Below are positions 52,001 through 64,000 of a DNA stretch of 64,000 nucleotides, one piece after another. The stretch's first letter is position 1. Every line of letters starts with the position of its first letter. The position numbers and the translations under genes were made by a program. Below the pieces are notes generated by a model, which did not search any database, was not told the origin of the DNA, and saw only the letters and a program-made list of their open reading frames with translations. Origin of the DNA: Monosporascus cannonballus. Its lineage: Eukaryota > Ascomycota > Sordariomycetes > Xylariales. Location of the stretch: positions 54,941 through 118,940 of the forward strand of contig QJNS01000237.1 of the NCBI GenBank assembly GCA_004154925.1, read 5' to 3'.

Positions 52001-55000
52001 TTTTAATATATTTTAATAAATTAAATATTTTTTATAATTTAAATATTTAAAATATAAATAAAAAATAATTTTATAAATATTTATTTTAAATTATTTATTA
52101 TATATATTATTTTAATATTAAATTTAAAACTTAAATATTTTATATTTATTATTATATTATTAAAATATATATTATATATATAATATTATATAAATAAATT
52201 TTTATTTTATTATTATTATTATTTAAATTATTAAAAAATTATTTATTTTATTATTATATTATATTTTTAAAAAATTTAATAATTTTTATTATTTTATATA
52301 TTAATATATTATAATTTTTAAAAAATAATAATTTTATTTATTTTAAATATTTTTTTATATTAATTAATATTTTTTATATATAAAATAAAATAATATAAAT
52401 ATTATAATATTAATAAATTTTAAATTTTAAATATATTTTATTATTTTTTAAATATATTATTATTTTATTTATATAATATTTAAAAATTATTAATAAAATA
52501 ATAAATAAAATTAATTATAATATTTTAATTTAAAATTTTTTAAATAATAAAAAATAATTTAAATATATTTTTAATTATTATTAAAATATAAAAATTAATA
52601 TTTTTAAATTTATAATTTATATATTATTTTAAAATTATTATTAAATTTAATTAAAATTTTATTATAATATTAAATATTTTTATTAATTATTTAATAAATT
52701 ATTTAATAATTTTAATATTATATTTTAAATATTTTTAATTTATTATATAATATATTAAATAAAATATTAAATATTTTTATATAATAATTTATTATTAATT
52801 ATAAATAATTTAATTTAATTAAAAATAAAATTATATATTTATATTATATAATATTAATATTTAATTAATATTATAAATTAAATTTAAATATTTTTTTATT
52901 AAAATATATTTTAAAATAATAAAAATAAATTTATAAAATAAATATTTATATTATAAAATATAATAATAATATAATTATTTAATTTAAATTTATTATAATT
53001 TAAAAAAATTAATTTATTTAAATATATTATTTTAATTTATTAAAAATTTTATATATTTATTTAAAATTTAATATAAAATATTAAAATATATAATAATTAT
53101 ATTTTTAATAATAAAATTTATTAATATATTTAATTTAATGAAATATATTAAATAATTATAATAATATATTAAAAATAATTAAAATTTTTATATTAAAAAT
53201 ATTATATAATATTTAATATATATATATTTAAATATATATATTAAATATTTTAATATAAATATTAAAATATTAATATAAATATTAAAATAATAAATAATAA
53301 TTTTTATAATTTTTAAAATATATTTATTTAAAATAAAAAATTTAAAATTTAAATTTTTTTTAAAATTTTATATTAAAAATAATTTTAAAATATTTAATAT
53401 AAAAATTTAATATTAAAAATAATTATAAATATATTTAATAAAAAAATATATTAAAATAATTTATTTAAATAAAAATATATTATTTAAAAAATAATATTTA
53501 ATTATTAAATAAATATTAATTATAATAAATTTATTATATTTTTTAAAATAAATTTAAAATATATAAAAAATATATATAAATTTTTATAAATAATAATAAA
53601 ATAATTTTAAATTTAATATTAAAAAAATAAAAAAATAATTATATTTATATAAAATTATATTATTTTTAATAATTTTTTTATTTTAAAAATATTAAATATA
53701 TAAAATATTTATTAATATATTTAAATTAAATAATATTATATAAAATTAAATTATTATTATAAAAATAATTAATTTTTATTTTTAATATTATTAAATATAA
53801 ATATAAAAAAAATTATATATATAATATTATTTATTAAAAAATATAATATAATTATTATAAATTTTAATAATTTTATAAAATATAATATATTAAATATTAT
53901 AATTTTTAATAAATTTAATATTTATTTATAAAATTATTTAAATTATAAATTTTATTAAATAAATTAATATATATAATATATTAAAATATTATAAAAATAT
54001 TTTTTAAAAATTATATATTTATTTAAATATTTAAAATATTTTTAAAAAATAATTTTATAATATTTTAATAATATATTTTATATTTTTAAATATAAAATAT
54101 AATATATATATTTAATATATTTAAAAAATAAATTTAATATAAAAAATATATATTTTTATAATTAAATAAAATTTTTTATATTATTTTAAATTTATAATAA
54201 TTTTTTATAAATTTTTTAATATATATATATTATTTTATTTATATTAATTAATTTTATATTATTTATTAAAAAATAATAAAATTTTATAAAAATTTATAAT
54301 ATATTATTTATAAATTATTAATTTTATAATTATTTTATAAAATTATAATATAAAATATTTTATAAATTAATAAAATATTTAAAATATTTATTAATTTAAA
54401 TATTATTTTTTATAATATAATTTATAATTAATATTATAAATTTATTAAATAATTATTATTAAAAATAAATATATATTTTTAAATTATTTAAAATATTTTA
54501 ATAAAAAATTATTTATTTATTATATATTTAATTATATATTTATTATATAAATTTATTTAAAATAAAATATTTAAAAAATATTAATTATTATAATAATTTA
54601 AAATATTATTAATAATTTTAAAAAAATATAAAATTTAATATAAATTTTTATAAATTATAAATTTTTAAAAATTATTTAATAAATAAATATATTAAATATT
54701 TTAAATATAATTTAAAATATAATAATAATATAAAAATATTAATTTTATTTATAAATTAAAATAATAATTAAATTATATTTTTATATTAATTTATTATAAT
54801 AATATTATATTAAAAATTTTAAAAAATATTTAATTATTTTAATAAATTATTATAAAATTAAATAATTTTATTATAATTATTTATTATTTTTTATAATTAA
54901 AATATTAAATATTTATAATTTATATAAATATAATATAAATTTTTTATTATATAATTATAAATTTTATTTTATAAAATTATTTTAAAATAAAATTAATATT

Positions 55001-58000
55001 ATTTTTTATTTAAAATATATATTTATAAATTATTAAAAAATTTATAATTATAATTTAAAAAATATATTTAATTTATATTAAATTTATATAATATTATTAA
55101 TATTTAATTTATAATTTTAAATTTTATTAATTTAATAATAAAATATTTTTTTAAATAAATTTTAATAAATTTATAATTTTTAATAATTATAAATTATTAA
55201 AATTTTAATATAAATATAAAAATATATTATAAATTTAATATTAATATTTATTTATATAATATAAAAAATAATATAAATAATATTATTTTATTTTTATTTT
55301 TTAATATATTTTAATTATTAAATTTTATTTTAAAAAATATTAAAAAAAATTTAATTATTTAAAATAAATAAATATATATATAAAATATATTAATTTATAT
55401 TTAAAATTAAATTTTAAATATAATAAAATATAATATTTTTATTAATAATAATTATTTAATATTTAATATTTTTAATTTATAATTTTATTAAAAAAAATTA
55501 AAAATAAATTAAAAATATTTATTAATAAATAAATAATATTATAAAAAATATTAAATTATAATTAAAAATAATTTTTTTATTTTTATTATAATTAATATAA
55601 AATATAAAAAATATTTTTTAATAAATAAAGTTAATATAATATTAATAAAATAAATTTAAAAAATATTTTATTTTTTATATTATAAATATAATAAAAAAAA
55701 TAAATTTAAAAAATTTAATATATATTATTAATATTATTATAAAATTTATTATAATAATAAAAATTTAAAAAAATAAATAAAAAAATAAATTATTTAATAT
55801 TTTAATATTAATAATATTTTAAAAATTTTATTATTATTTAAATAATAAAAATAATTATAAAAATATTAAATAAATTTTAAAAAATAATTAAAAAATAATT
55901 AATATAATATTATAAAAAAAATAATATATAATATATTAAAATTATATAAATATTAATGTATAATTAAAAATTATTATAATTATTAAAAAAATTTTAAATT
56001 AAAATTTATATATATTATTATTTTAAAATAAAAAATTTAAAAAATTTATATTATAAATTAAAAATTTTAATAAAAATATTAATATATTATTAATTATTTT
56101 TATATATTTATTTTATTATTTTTAAAAATTATATTTAAATTTATTATAATTTATAATTTTAATTATTATTAAATAAATATTTTTTATAATATATATATAT
56201 TTATATTTTATAATATATTATATTAAAATATATTATAATTTTTTTATATTTATTTTTAATTTATTTTATAAATATTATAAAAATTTATTATATAATAATA
56301 TATAAAAAAAATATTTATTAATAAAATTAAAAAATTATATATTTTATTTAAATTTTTTTATTTATATATAATTATATATAATTATTATATTAATTATAAT
56401 ATATAATTTTTTATATTTTAATTTTATATATTTTAAATATAAAAAATATAAAATATAAAATTATAATTTTTATAATATTATTTTTTTAAAATATTTAAAT
56501 AAAATATATTTTTTTAATTATTATTAAATATAATTTAATTATTAAATTAAAATAAATTAAATTATATTATATTTAATAATTTTTAAAAATATTTATTTTA
56601 TAAATTTATTATATAAAATATATATTAATTTAAAATTTAAAATTTTTTAAATTTTATTATAATTAAATTATAAAAAATATATTATATAAAATTTATTTTT
56701 ATTATTATTATATTATTAAATTAATTATATTTAAAATATTATAAATTATAATAATATTAATATATATTATAATATTTTAATATATATTAAATATTTTTAA
56801 AATTAAAAATTTTTATATTTTATAAAAATATTATTTAAAATTTATATAAAATTATTTTTTATTATTATATTATATTAATATAAATAAATATAATAATATT
56901 TATTATTAATTTAAATTAATTAAAAAATATAAAATAAAATTTAATTTTTTAAAAATATTAATAAATTTTTTTTATATATTTTAATATTTAAATATTAAAA
57001 TTTTAATATTTTTTTAAATTTATATATTATATAAATTTATTAATTATATATTTATTAAAATTATATTTATTTTATATTATAATTTTAAATAATAATTTAT
57101 ATATTTAAATTTTTAATAAAAATTTATTTTTAATAAAAATTAATATATTTATTATAATTAATATTATAGAAATTATTATAAATAAATTTATTTTAAAAAT
57201 TATTATTTTTAATTATAAAAAAATATATAAAATAAATTATATATTAAATATATATTTAATATAATTTAAAATATAAAATATTATAAAAATATTATTAAAA
57301 TATATTATTATTATTAAATATTTATATATTAAAATATAAAAATATATTTTATTATAATTAAATTTTTAATATTTTAAAAATTAATATTAATTTTATTTTT
57401 TATAAATTTTTATTATAATATTTATATTAAAATATATTTTATTTTATTAATATATTAATTATATATTTATTTTATTTTAAAATATAATATATTATTATAT
57501 TATATTAAAATAAATTATATAAATTAATATAATTATTTATATATTTTAAATATTAATTTTATTTTTTTAAAATATTTATATAAATATTAATAAAATTAAA
57601 AATATATAATTTTTATATTTTATAATTATTATATTTTAAATTATAATTAAATAAATATATAATAATTAAATTTATAATAATAATAATTAATAATAATAAT
57701 ATATAATAATTTTTAATTTATTAATTTTTTTAATTATAATTAATTTATTATAATTAAATATTTTATAAATTTTTTAATATATATATAATTATAAATATTA
57801 AAATAAATATTAAAATTATAATTATTTTTTAAATTATTAATTTAAAAATATAATAATATAATATAATTATAATATTTATAATAATATATTAATAATAATT
57901 TTAAAATTATATTATAAATTTTTAAAAAATATTATTTAAATTATTAAATTTATATTAATTTTAAATATATATTTTAAAATTATTATTTATATATTATTTT

Positions 58001-61000
58001 TTTATTATAATAAATAAAAATTTAATAATTAAAATTTATAATTAAATTAAATTTATAATTATATAATAATATAAATATATTATTAATATATAATTTAATA
58101 TATTTAAATTTAATATATAATTATAAATAAATTTAATATATATATATATATTAATTTTATAATTATATTAAATATAAATTTATTATTATATAAATTATAA
58201 AAATTTTAAATTTTTAAATTTAAATTTTAATATTTATTTTTTAAAATAATAATTTAAATATATTAATATTATTATTTATTTATTATATTTTTTAATATTT
58301 ATTTAAATATTTTAAAAATTATATATATATATATATTTAAAATTAAAAAAAATATTTTTAATTAATTATATAATATATTATATTAATATATAATTTTTAA
58401 ATTTATATATTTTATTTATTTTATAAATATTTTAATATTTTTTTTAAAATATATTATTATTATTTATATATTTATATTTTATTTTTATTATATTTTATAT
58501 TTTATATTTATTATATATTATATTTATTTTTTATTTTTTTAAAATAATTTTATTTAATAATTATTAATTAATTATTTTTATTAAAATAATATTATTATTA
58601 TATTATTAATAATTTTTATATATAATTAAATTTTATTTTATTTTATTATAATTATAATATTTATATTTATTATTAATATTAAATTAATTTTAATAATATT
58701 TTATATATTTATATAAATTTTAATTATTATTTAAAAATATATATATTAATTTTTTTATATTTATTTTTAATAAAATTAAAAATTTAAATTTTTTATTAAT
58801 TATAATAATATTTATATAATATATTTTAATTAATAAATTTTTAAAATAAAAAATATTTAATAAAAAATTTAAAATAATTATATATTTTATTTTTTAAAAA
58901 TTTATAATAATTTTAATATTTTTAAATTTTATAATTTATAATATAAAATATATTATAAAAATAATATTATTAATTAATTTTTAAAATATTTATTTTATTT
59001 TAATATAATAATAAATATATTAAAATTATTTTAAATATTTATATATATATTTAAATATTTAAATAATTTATATTTATATATATATTATAAAAAATTAATT
59101 TAATATTTTTATTTTTAATATATAATATATTATATAATTTATATTTTTATAATTTAATATAAATAAAAAATTTTAAATTTAATTATTATATTTTAAATTA
59201 TATATATATTAAATATTATATAATATTTTAATAAAATAATTTTTAAAATATATATTTAAATATTTAAAATATAATAATAATTATTTTAAATTTATTTTTT
59301 AAAAATAATATAATTAAATATTATTTTATATAATTATATATATATATATATATATTTAATTATTATATTTAATAAATAAATTTAATATTTTATTTATAAT
59401 TTTATATTTAATATTTAATTTTATATATATAATATTATTTTAATAATAAATATATTTTTTATATTAATATAAATTCATATAATTTATAATATTAATTTAA
59501 AATATTTTTTAAAATAATTATTTAATAATAAAATAATTTTTTAAATTTTTTAAAAAATATAAAATAATTAATAAATATATTATATATTATATTTTTTTTA
59601 TATTTATTATTTATTACTTTATATATATTTTAATATTTTAAATTATATATAAATATATATTTTAAAAAATATATTTAATATATTAATATTATTTTTTATT
59701 TTTTATTTTATTTATTTAATATAAATTTATATTTTTTAATTTATAATATATTATTATTTAAAAAAAAATATATATTATAAATTTTTTTAATATATTTAAA
59801 TATTAAAAAATATATTTTTTATTTTATATTTATAATTTTATTATATTTATATATATTTTAATATAAAATATTATATATTATTTTATTTTATTTTATAAAT
59901 ATAAATATTTTTTTTAATTTTTAAAAATATTTTTAATAATAAATAATTAATTTAAAATTATATAATATAATTTTTAATTTATTATTTTTATTATTAATAT
60001 TTTAAATATTTTTTTAAAAAATATTTATATTTATTATATTATTATATTATATTAATTAAATTAATTTAAATTATTTATTATTATTATTAATATTATTTAT
60101 TTATTAAATATTTTATTTTTATTTTTTATTTTTTTTAAATTATAATATTATTAATTATATTTATATATTTATATTTAATATTATTTTTAATAAATATTTT
60201 AAAAATAATTTATTTTATATTTAATTTTTTTTTTATTAAAAATATTTTAATATTTAAAATTTATTTTATTATTTAATTTTAATTTTTTATTTTAATATTT
60301 ATTTAAATAAATTAAATTATTATATAATATTTTAATTATTATTTTAATATTTATAAATTATTTTTATTATATATTAATATATTTATATTTATATATATAT
60401 ATAATATTTTAAAATTAATTTATTAATATTTTAAAAATAAATTTATAAATAATATAAATTATATTATTTATTTTTTTATAAAATAATTTTAAAATATAAT
60501 TATATTTATTATTTTAAAAATTTAATATAATTATTAATAATAAAATATTAATTTATTTATTATATAATATTTTATTATATAATATTTTTATTATATATTT
60601 AATTATTTTTTTAAATATATTTTAATTTTAATTTTAATAATTAATATATTTAAAAAATTAATTATATATATTAATTAAAAATATAAATTTATAATAATTT
60701 TATAATTATATATTTTTATAAAATATTATATTAAATTTAAATATATTATTAATTATAATAATTATAAAAATAAAATAAATTTTTATAAAATTTTTTATAT
60801 TTTATTTTATAAAATTATTTTTTTTAAAATTTTATTTTAAAATTTAAAATATTTATAATATTAATATTTTTTAATATATATATATATATATATATATTAT
60901 TATTATTAAATTAAAATTTTAATATTTTATATATAAATTAAATTATATTATTATTAATATTTTTATATATATTTTAATATTATTTAATTTTAATATTATT

Positions 61001-61978
61001 ATAAAATTATTATAAATTTTTTATTTTTATATTAAAATATTTTAAATTATATAATTTTAAATATTATTATATAATATATAAAAATATATTAATAATTTAT
61101 AAAAATATATTAATAATTTATTAAATATATATATATATTATATTATTTATTTTAATAATTTTTAAAATTTATTAAAAAAATATTTAATTTTAAAAAATTA
61201 ATATTTTTATAATTATAATAATTTTTTAATTTTTTATAAAATATTAAAAATTAATTTTTATTTTTATTATTAATTTATATTATTTTAAATATAAATTTTT
61301 AAAAAATAATAATATATTTTAAAAAAATATTTTATTTATTATATATATAAAATTTAATTTATTATTATTTATTTTTTATTTATTTTTTTATATTTAATAT
61401 TTAATTTTATTTTTATTTTTTATTATAATATAAAAAATTATAAATTTAATTATTATATTATTAAATATAAAATATTATTAAATTAAATTTTAATTATTTT
61501 ATTTTATTTTTTATTTTTATAAAATATTATTTAATATTATAATATTTTTAAAAATATATATAATTAAAAAAATATATAAATTTTTATATTATAATTTTAA
61601 AATATTTAAAAATAATTTTTATAAAAATAATTAATATAATTAAAATTTTATATATAAATTTATTTAAATTTAAAAAATAAAAATATATTTAAATTTAAAT
61701 TAAAAATATTTAAATATTATTTTATAATTAAATTTAATATTAATTAATATTTTAATTAAAAATATTTTTTAATATTTAATAATATTATAAAATATAAATT
61801 TATAAAATATAATAATTAAAATTTTAATTTATTATTAAATATAAATTATACAAAATTATATATATAAAAATATTATAAAATTTTAAATAATAAAATATTT
61901 TAATTTTATTTTTTAATTTTAAAAATATTTTAAATATTAAAATTAAATTAAAATATTATATTATTTAAATTATAAAAA
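43041..61978. other. Ultra AT-rich block almost devoid of C and G, including CpG
   Basis: About 19 kb of nearly pure A and T. Long lines contain no C or G at all, and scattered CGs survive mainly at 47.6-49.9 kb. No ORF of note on either strand. At least part is the same repeat family as the left side (see copy C), so it is decayed transposon DNA rather than a distinct simple satellite. Numerous (TA)n runs occur, for example 58140-58150, 59336-59355 and 60876-60897. Confidence 0.75.
46380..46630 (+). repeat. Dispersed repeat, copy C (of three), fully depleted of CpG
   Basis: Colinear with copies A and B. Landmark at 46568-46584: ataaaatttgaattttt, differing from copy A at six positions, all C-to-T or G-to-A, including both CpG-context Cs. 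This anchors the ultra AT block as the same element family. Confidence 0.65.
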
Positions 61979-63026
61979 TATCGAATATATATATTTTATA
62001 ATAATTAATTGGATTTTTATTAAAATTTAAAATTATTATATATTTTATTTTATTAAATAAAAATAATTTTATTTATATTTTTTTAAATTTTATTAAATAA
62101 AAAAATCCATATTACGTAATATATTTATATAAATTTAATTATTTTTTATTATCGGCCCTTAATTTGAAATATAATATAAATACCTTTATTTTACTTTAAA
62201 TTCTTATTATAAATAAAAAGTTTTAATATATTTTATTAAACGAAAATCGTAAAGTTTAAAATTAGCTTTATATATTTTTAATTTATTTATTTTTATAATA
62301 ACTAAAAAATTTAATTAAATATTAAAGCTTAATTTTACGAATTTTTATTAACCAGAATATAATATAATAAACGTATATTTTTTTTAAAAAAAAATCTTTT
62401 TAAATTTCCGAAATTACGTTTACTTAAAATTAAATAATTATATAAATTTTTTTAAATTCTTTAAATTACGTTATATTTAAATTAAATATTTATATAAATC
62501 TTTTTAAATCTTTTATATTATATCAGATTTATATTATGTAATTTTAAATTATTTAGCTTTTATTTCGATTATTTGGTAATTATTTTTAGAACTTTTTATA
62601 ATTAAATTATAATAATTTTTTTTCTTTTTTTAAAAGTAAATTGTTATGATATTGTTATAAAATACGTTTTTATTTATTTTTAAAGCTTGGCTTTAAGATT
62701 GAAAACATAAGATTTGGGTTATTTTAAAAATATCGCCGTTTTACCTTTTTTTATAATGAGGAAATAAGTATTCGTAAGTTACTTACGTATACTTACGTTT
62801 AATTTAAGTAACTTACGAAATATCTACCGTTTTAATAAATAATTTGTAAAAACTTATGCCAAAAAAATCCTATAAATAACTTATGAAAAATTTTTATATA
62901 ACAAAATGCTTATTTATTATTTATAGAAATCTTTATAAATTAAAATATCCTTTAAAATTAATAATAAAAGTTTATTTTATTATTAATATAATTATTAATA
63001 TAATTATTATCGTTATTACTTTCGCA
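61979..63026. other. AT-rich DNA with CpG retained, no gene
   Basis: CpG and other C/G reappear from about 61,980 (ATCG, ACGT), so this resembles the 15-43 kb style of decay rather than the block to its left. A palindromic cluster CGTAAGTTACTTACG (62775-62789) and a second TAAGTAACTTACG near 62805-62818 are present. No ORF or motif recognised. Confidence 0.45.
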
Positions 63027-63160
63027 TAATATTATAAATATTAATGAATAAATTAAAACTTTTACAAGTAATTTATAAATATTTTTGCATTTGGAAAAAC
63101 TTTTATTGATAACTCGTAAATATTTTTGCATTCGGAAAAATTTCCATAAGTAATCCATGG
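63027..63160. repeat. 41-bp tandem repeat, about three units
   Basis: Units begin at about 63027 (degenerate), 63069 and 63110, with a partial start at 63151. Units 2 and 3 share GTAAATATTTTTGCATTCGG (TATAAATATTTTTGCATTTGG in the earlier one). The 41-bp period is not a multiple of three, so the 66-codon minus-strand ORF over it is probably incidental. Confidence 0.6.
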
Positions 63161-63600
63161 AAGTTGCACGCTACCCACAAGACTTTACGGGTCCGTGGGT
63201 AAAAGTGCATAAGTAGGTATTCCCTCGCCCTACCCTTTTCAAAGCCTTTTTACGTATAATCATCCTTTAGCTACTGTAAACCATATCCTCTATATCTACG
63301 ACATTCCGCCAATATACAAGAACACGTACTTTGGACACTCCTCGGCACCGGTATCGATGGTGTGGCCGATGAATCCGAATGCGGGAGCCATAAGGAATAC
63401 GTAAAGATTGCCCATAGCCGGGGCCCAAGAAGACCTGGTAAAGGGCGCTCATGGCGACGAGGTCAAATCCCTTAGCCAAACCTGCGCCGATCTTTTGAAG
63501 CACAACTAGGTGTCGAAGCAACTCAACCGAAGTCCACCGGTTGCGCAACGGGATTGCGCAACCGCCAAGCCCAACGCACCCATATAACTTTTTCCGAAAT
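63161..63600. other. GC-normal patch with hairpins and short ORFs, unidentified
   Basis: About 440 bp of ordinary composition. The left edge has an inverted pair GCAC..TACCCAC (63167-63178) and GTGGGTA..GTGC (63195-63207). A 93-codon minus-strand ORF lies at 63267-63548 (RNRWTSVELLRHLVVLQKIG...). An overlapping frame reads GNLYVFLMAPAFGFIGHTID. Neither is recognised with confidence. An 11-bp stem CGGTTGCGCAA / TTGCGCAACCG with 5-nt loop sits at 63538-63564. It could be an unmutated gene fragment or part of a young mobile element. Confidence 0.4.
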
Positions 63601-63834
63601 GGGTATCCATTTATCTAAACCTTTCGTAAATAAACATAATATCTATATTTCATAAATGATAAAATTAAAGAAAATAAAAAAAAATTATAACAAATAATAT
63701 ATATTAATTATTTCCCTAATTAAAAAAATTACCAGGTTTAATTATTTTTTCCAGCCAAAATAAGATATAATATTAAGGTATATTATTTTACATATAAATA
63801 TTAACAAAAATAATATATTTTATTTTTTTAATTT
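63601..63834. other. AT-rich spacer
   Basis: AT-rich DNA between the GC-normal patch and the microsatellite. Nothing recognised. Confidence 0.4.
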
Positions 63835-64000
63835 TTTATTTTATTTTATTTTATTTTATTTTATTTATTTTATTTATTTTATTTAATTTATTTTATTTAT
63901 TTTATTTATTTTATTTATTTTATTTATTTTATTTATTTTATTTATTTTATTTATTTTATTTATTTTATTTATTTTATTTATTTTATTTATTTTATTTATT
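63835..64000 (+). repeat. TTTTA / TTTTATTTA microsatellite, open at the window end
   Basis: Begins with about five TTTTA units, then switches to a 9-bp TTTTATTTA unit repeated to the last base, with one interruption (ATTTAATTTA near 63880). The array continues beyond the window or marks an assembly end. Confidence 0.85.

Noticed and set aside
43041..61978. Mitochondrial DNA insertion as the source of the ultra AT-rich block
   Set aside because: No rRNA, tRNA or respiratory-chain protein motif is seen, and copy C aligns with nuclear retroelement repeats.
15125..63150. CRISPR array or bacterial-type repeat system
   Set aside because: The genome is a spliceosomal-intron eukaryote, and the tandem repeats found lack regular spacers.
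63267..63548. ATP-citrate lyase-like fragment (from FGFIGHTID in an overlapping frame)
   Set aside because: Only a few residues resemble the C-terminal RSIGFIGH motif, and the surrounding sequence does not support it.

Overview
The window looks like nuclear DNA of a filamentous ascomycete (Pezizomycotina). The left 14.5 kb has balanced base composition and five complete genes plus one partial gene. These have short introns (52-114 nt) with GT-AG ends and CTAAC/CTGAC-type branch sites. The remaining ~49 kb is extremely A+T-rich, full of stop codons and of C-to-T/G-to-A transitions, as expected from repeat-induced point mutation (RIP). I cannot name the species.

Gene block (1-14.5 kb): (1) the N-terminal 410 codons of a histone transcription regulator 3 (HIR3/CABIN1-type) homologue, minus strand, running off the left edge; (2) a Chs5-Arf1-binding protein (ChAP: BCH1/BUD7/CHS6 family), plus strand, 4 exons, 701 aa, divergent from HIR3; (3) a class C beta-lactamase-like serine hydrolase/transesterase, minus strand, 3 exons, 400 aa; (4) a mitochondrial carrier with S-adenosylmethionine-carrier-like signatures, plus strand, 2 exons, 329 aa; (5) a UPF0643-type protein, plus strand, 2 exons, 229 aa; (6) translation initiation factor eIF3 subunit h, plus strand, 3 exons, 363 aa. 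These are mostly unrelated housekeeping functions (chromatin, secretory traffic, mitochondrial transport, translation), as usual in fungal euchromatin, and do not form a cluster or pathway.

Transition (14.55-15.13 kb): short GTGGGTA/TACCCAC repeats and small hairpins, then composition falls abruptly. The same inverted 7-mer pair recurs at the right side of the AT block (63.17 kb).

AT block (15.1-63.1 kb): a graveyard of Ty3/gypsy LTR retrotransposons. By translating through stops I could place: copy A (protease and reverse transcriptase, 20.0-21.5 kb); a nearly full-length element between two direct LTR-like repeats (24.13 and 30.97 kb) with RT, RNase H-end and integrase remnants; copy B with integrase and a C-terminal chromodomain (41.0-42.1 kb) followed by LTR-like sequence carrying a 36-bp triplication; and a very decayed third copy of one repeat (46.4-46.6 kb). 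Between 31.1 and 39.7 kb the strand bias is reversed (T-rich), suggesting a decayed element on the minus strand that I could not identify. From about 15 to 43 kb the residual C and G are mostly in CpG, the classic outcome of CpA-directed RIP. From about 43.1 to 62 kb even CpG is almost gone. This two-level decay, visible base by base in three copies of one repeat, is the most striking feature of the window.

Right edge (63.15-64 kb): a roughly 450-bp patch of normal composition with no recognised gene, then AT-rich DNA ending in a TTTTA/TTTTATTTA microsatellite that runs off the window.
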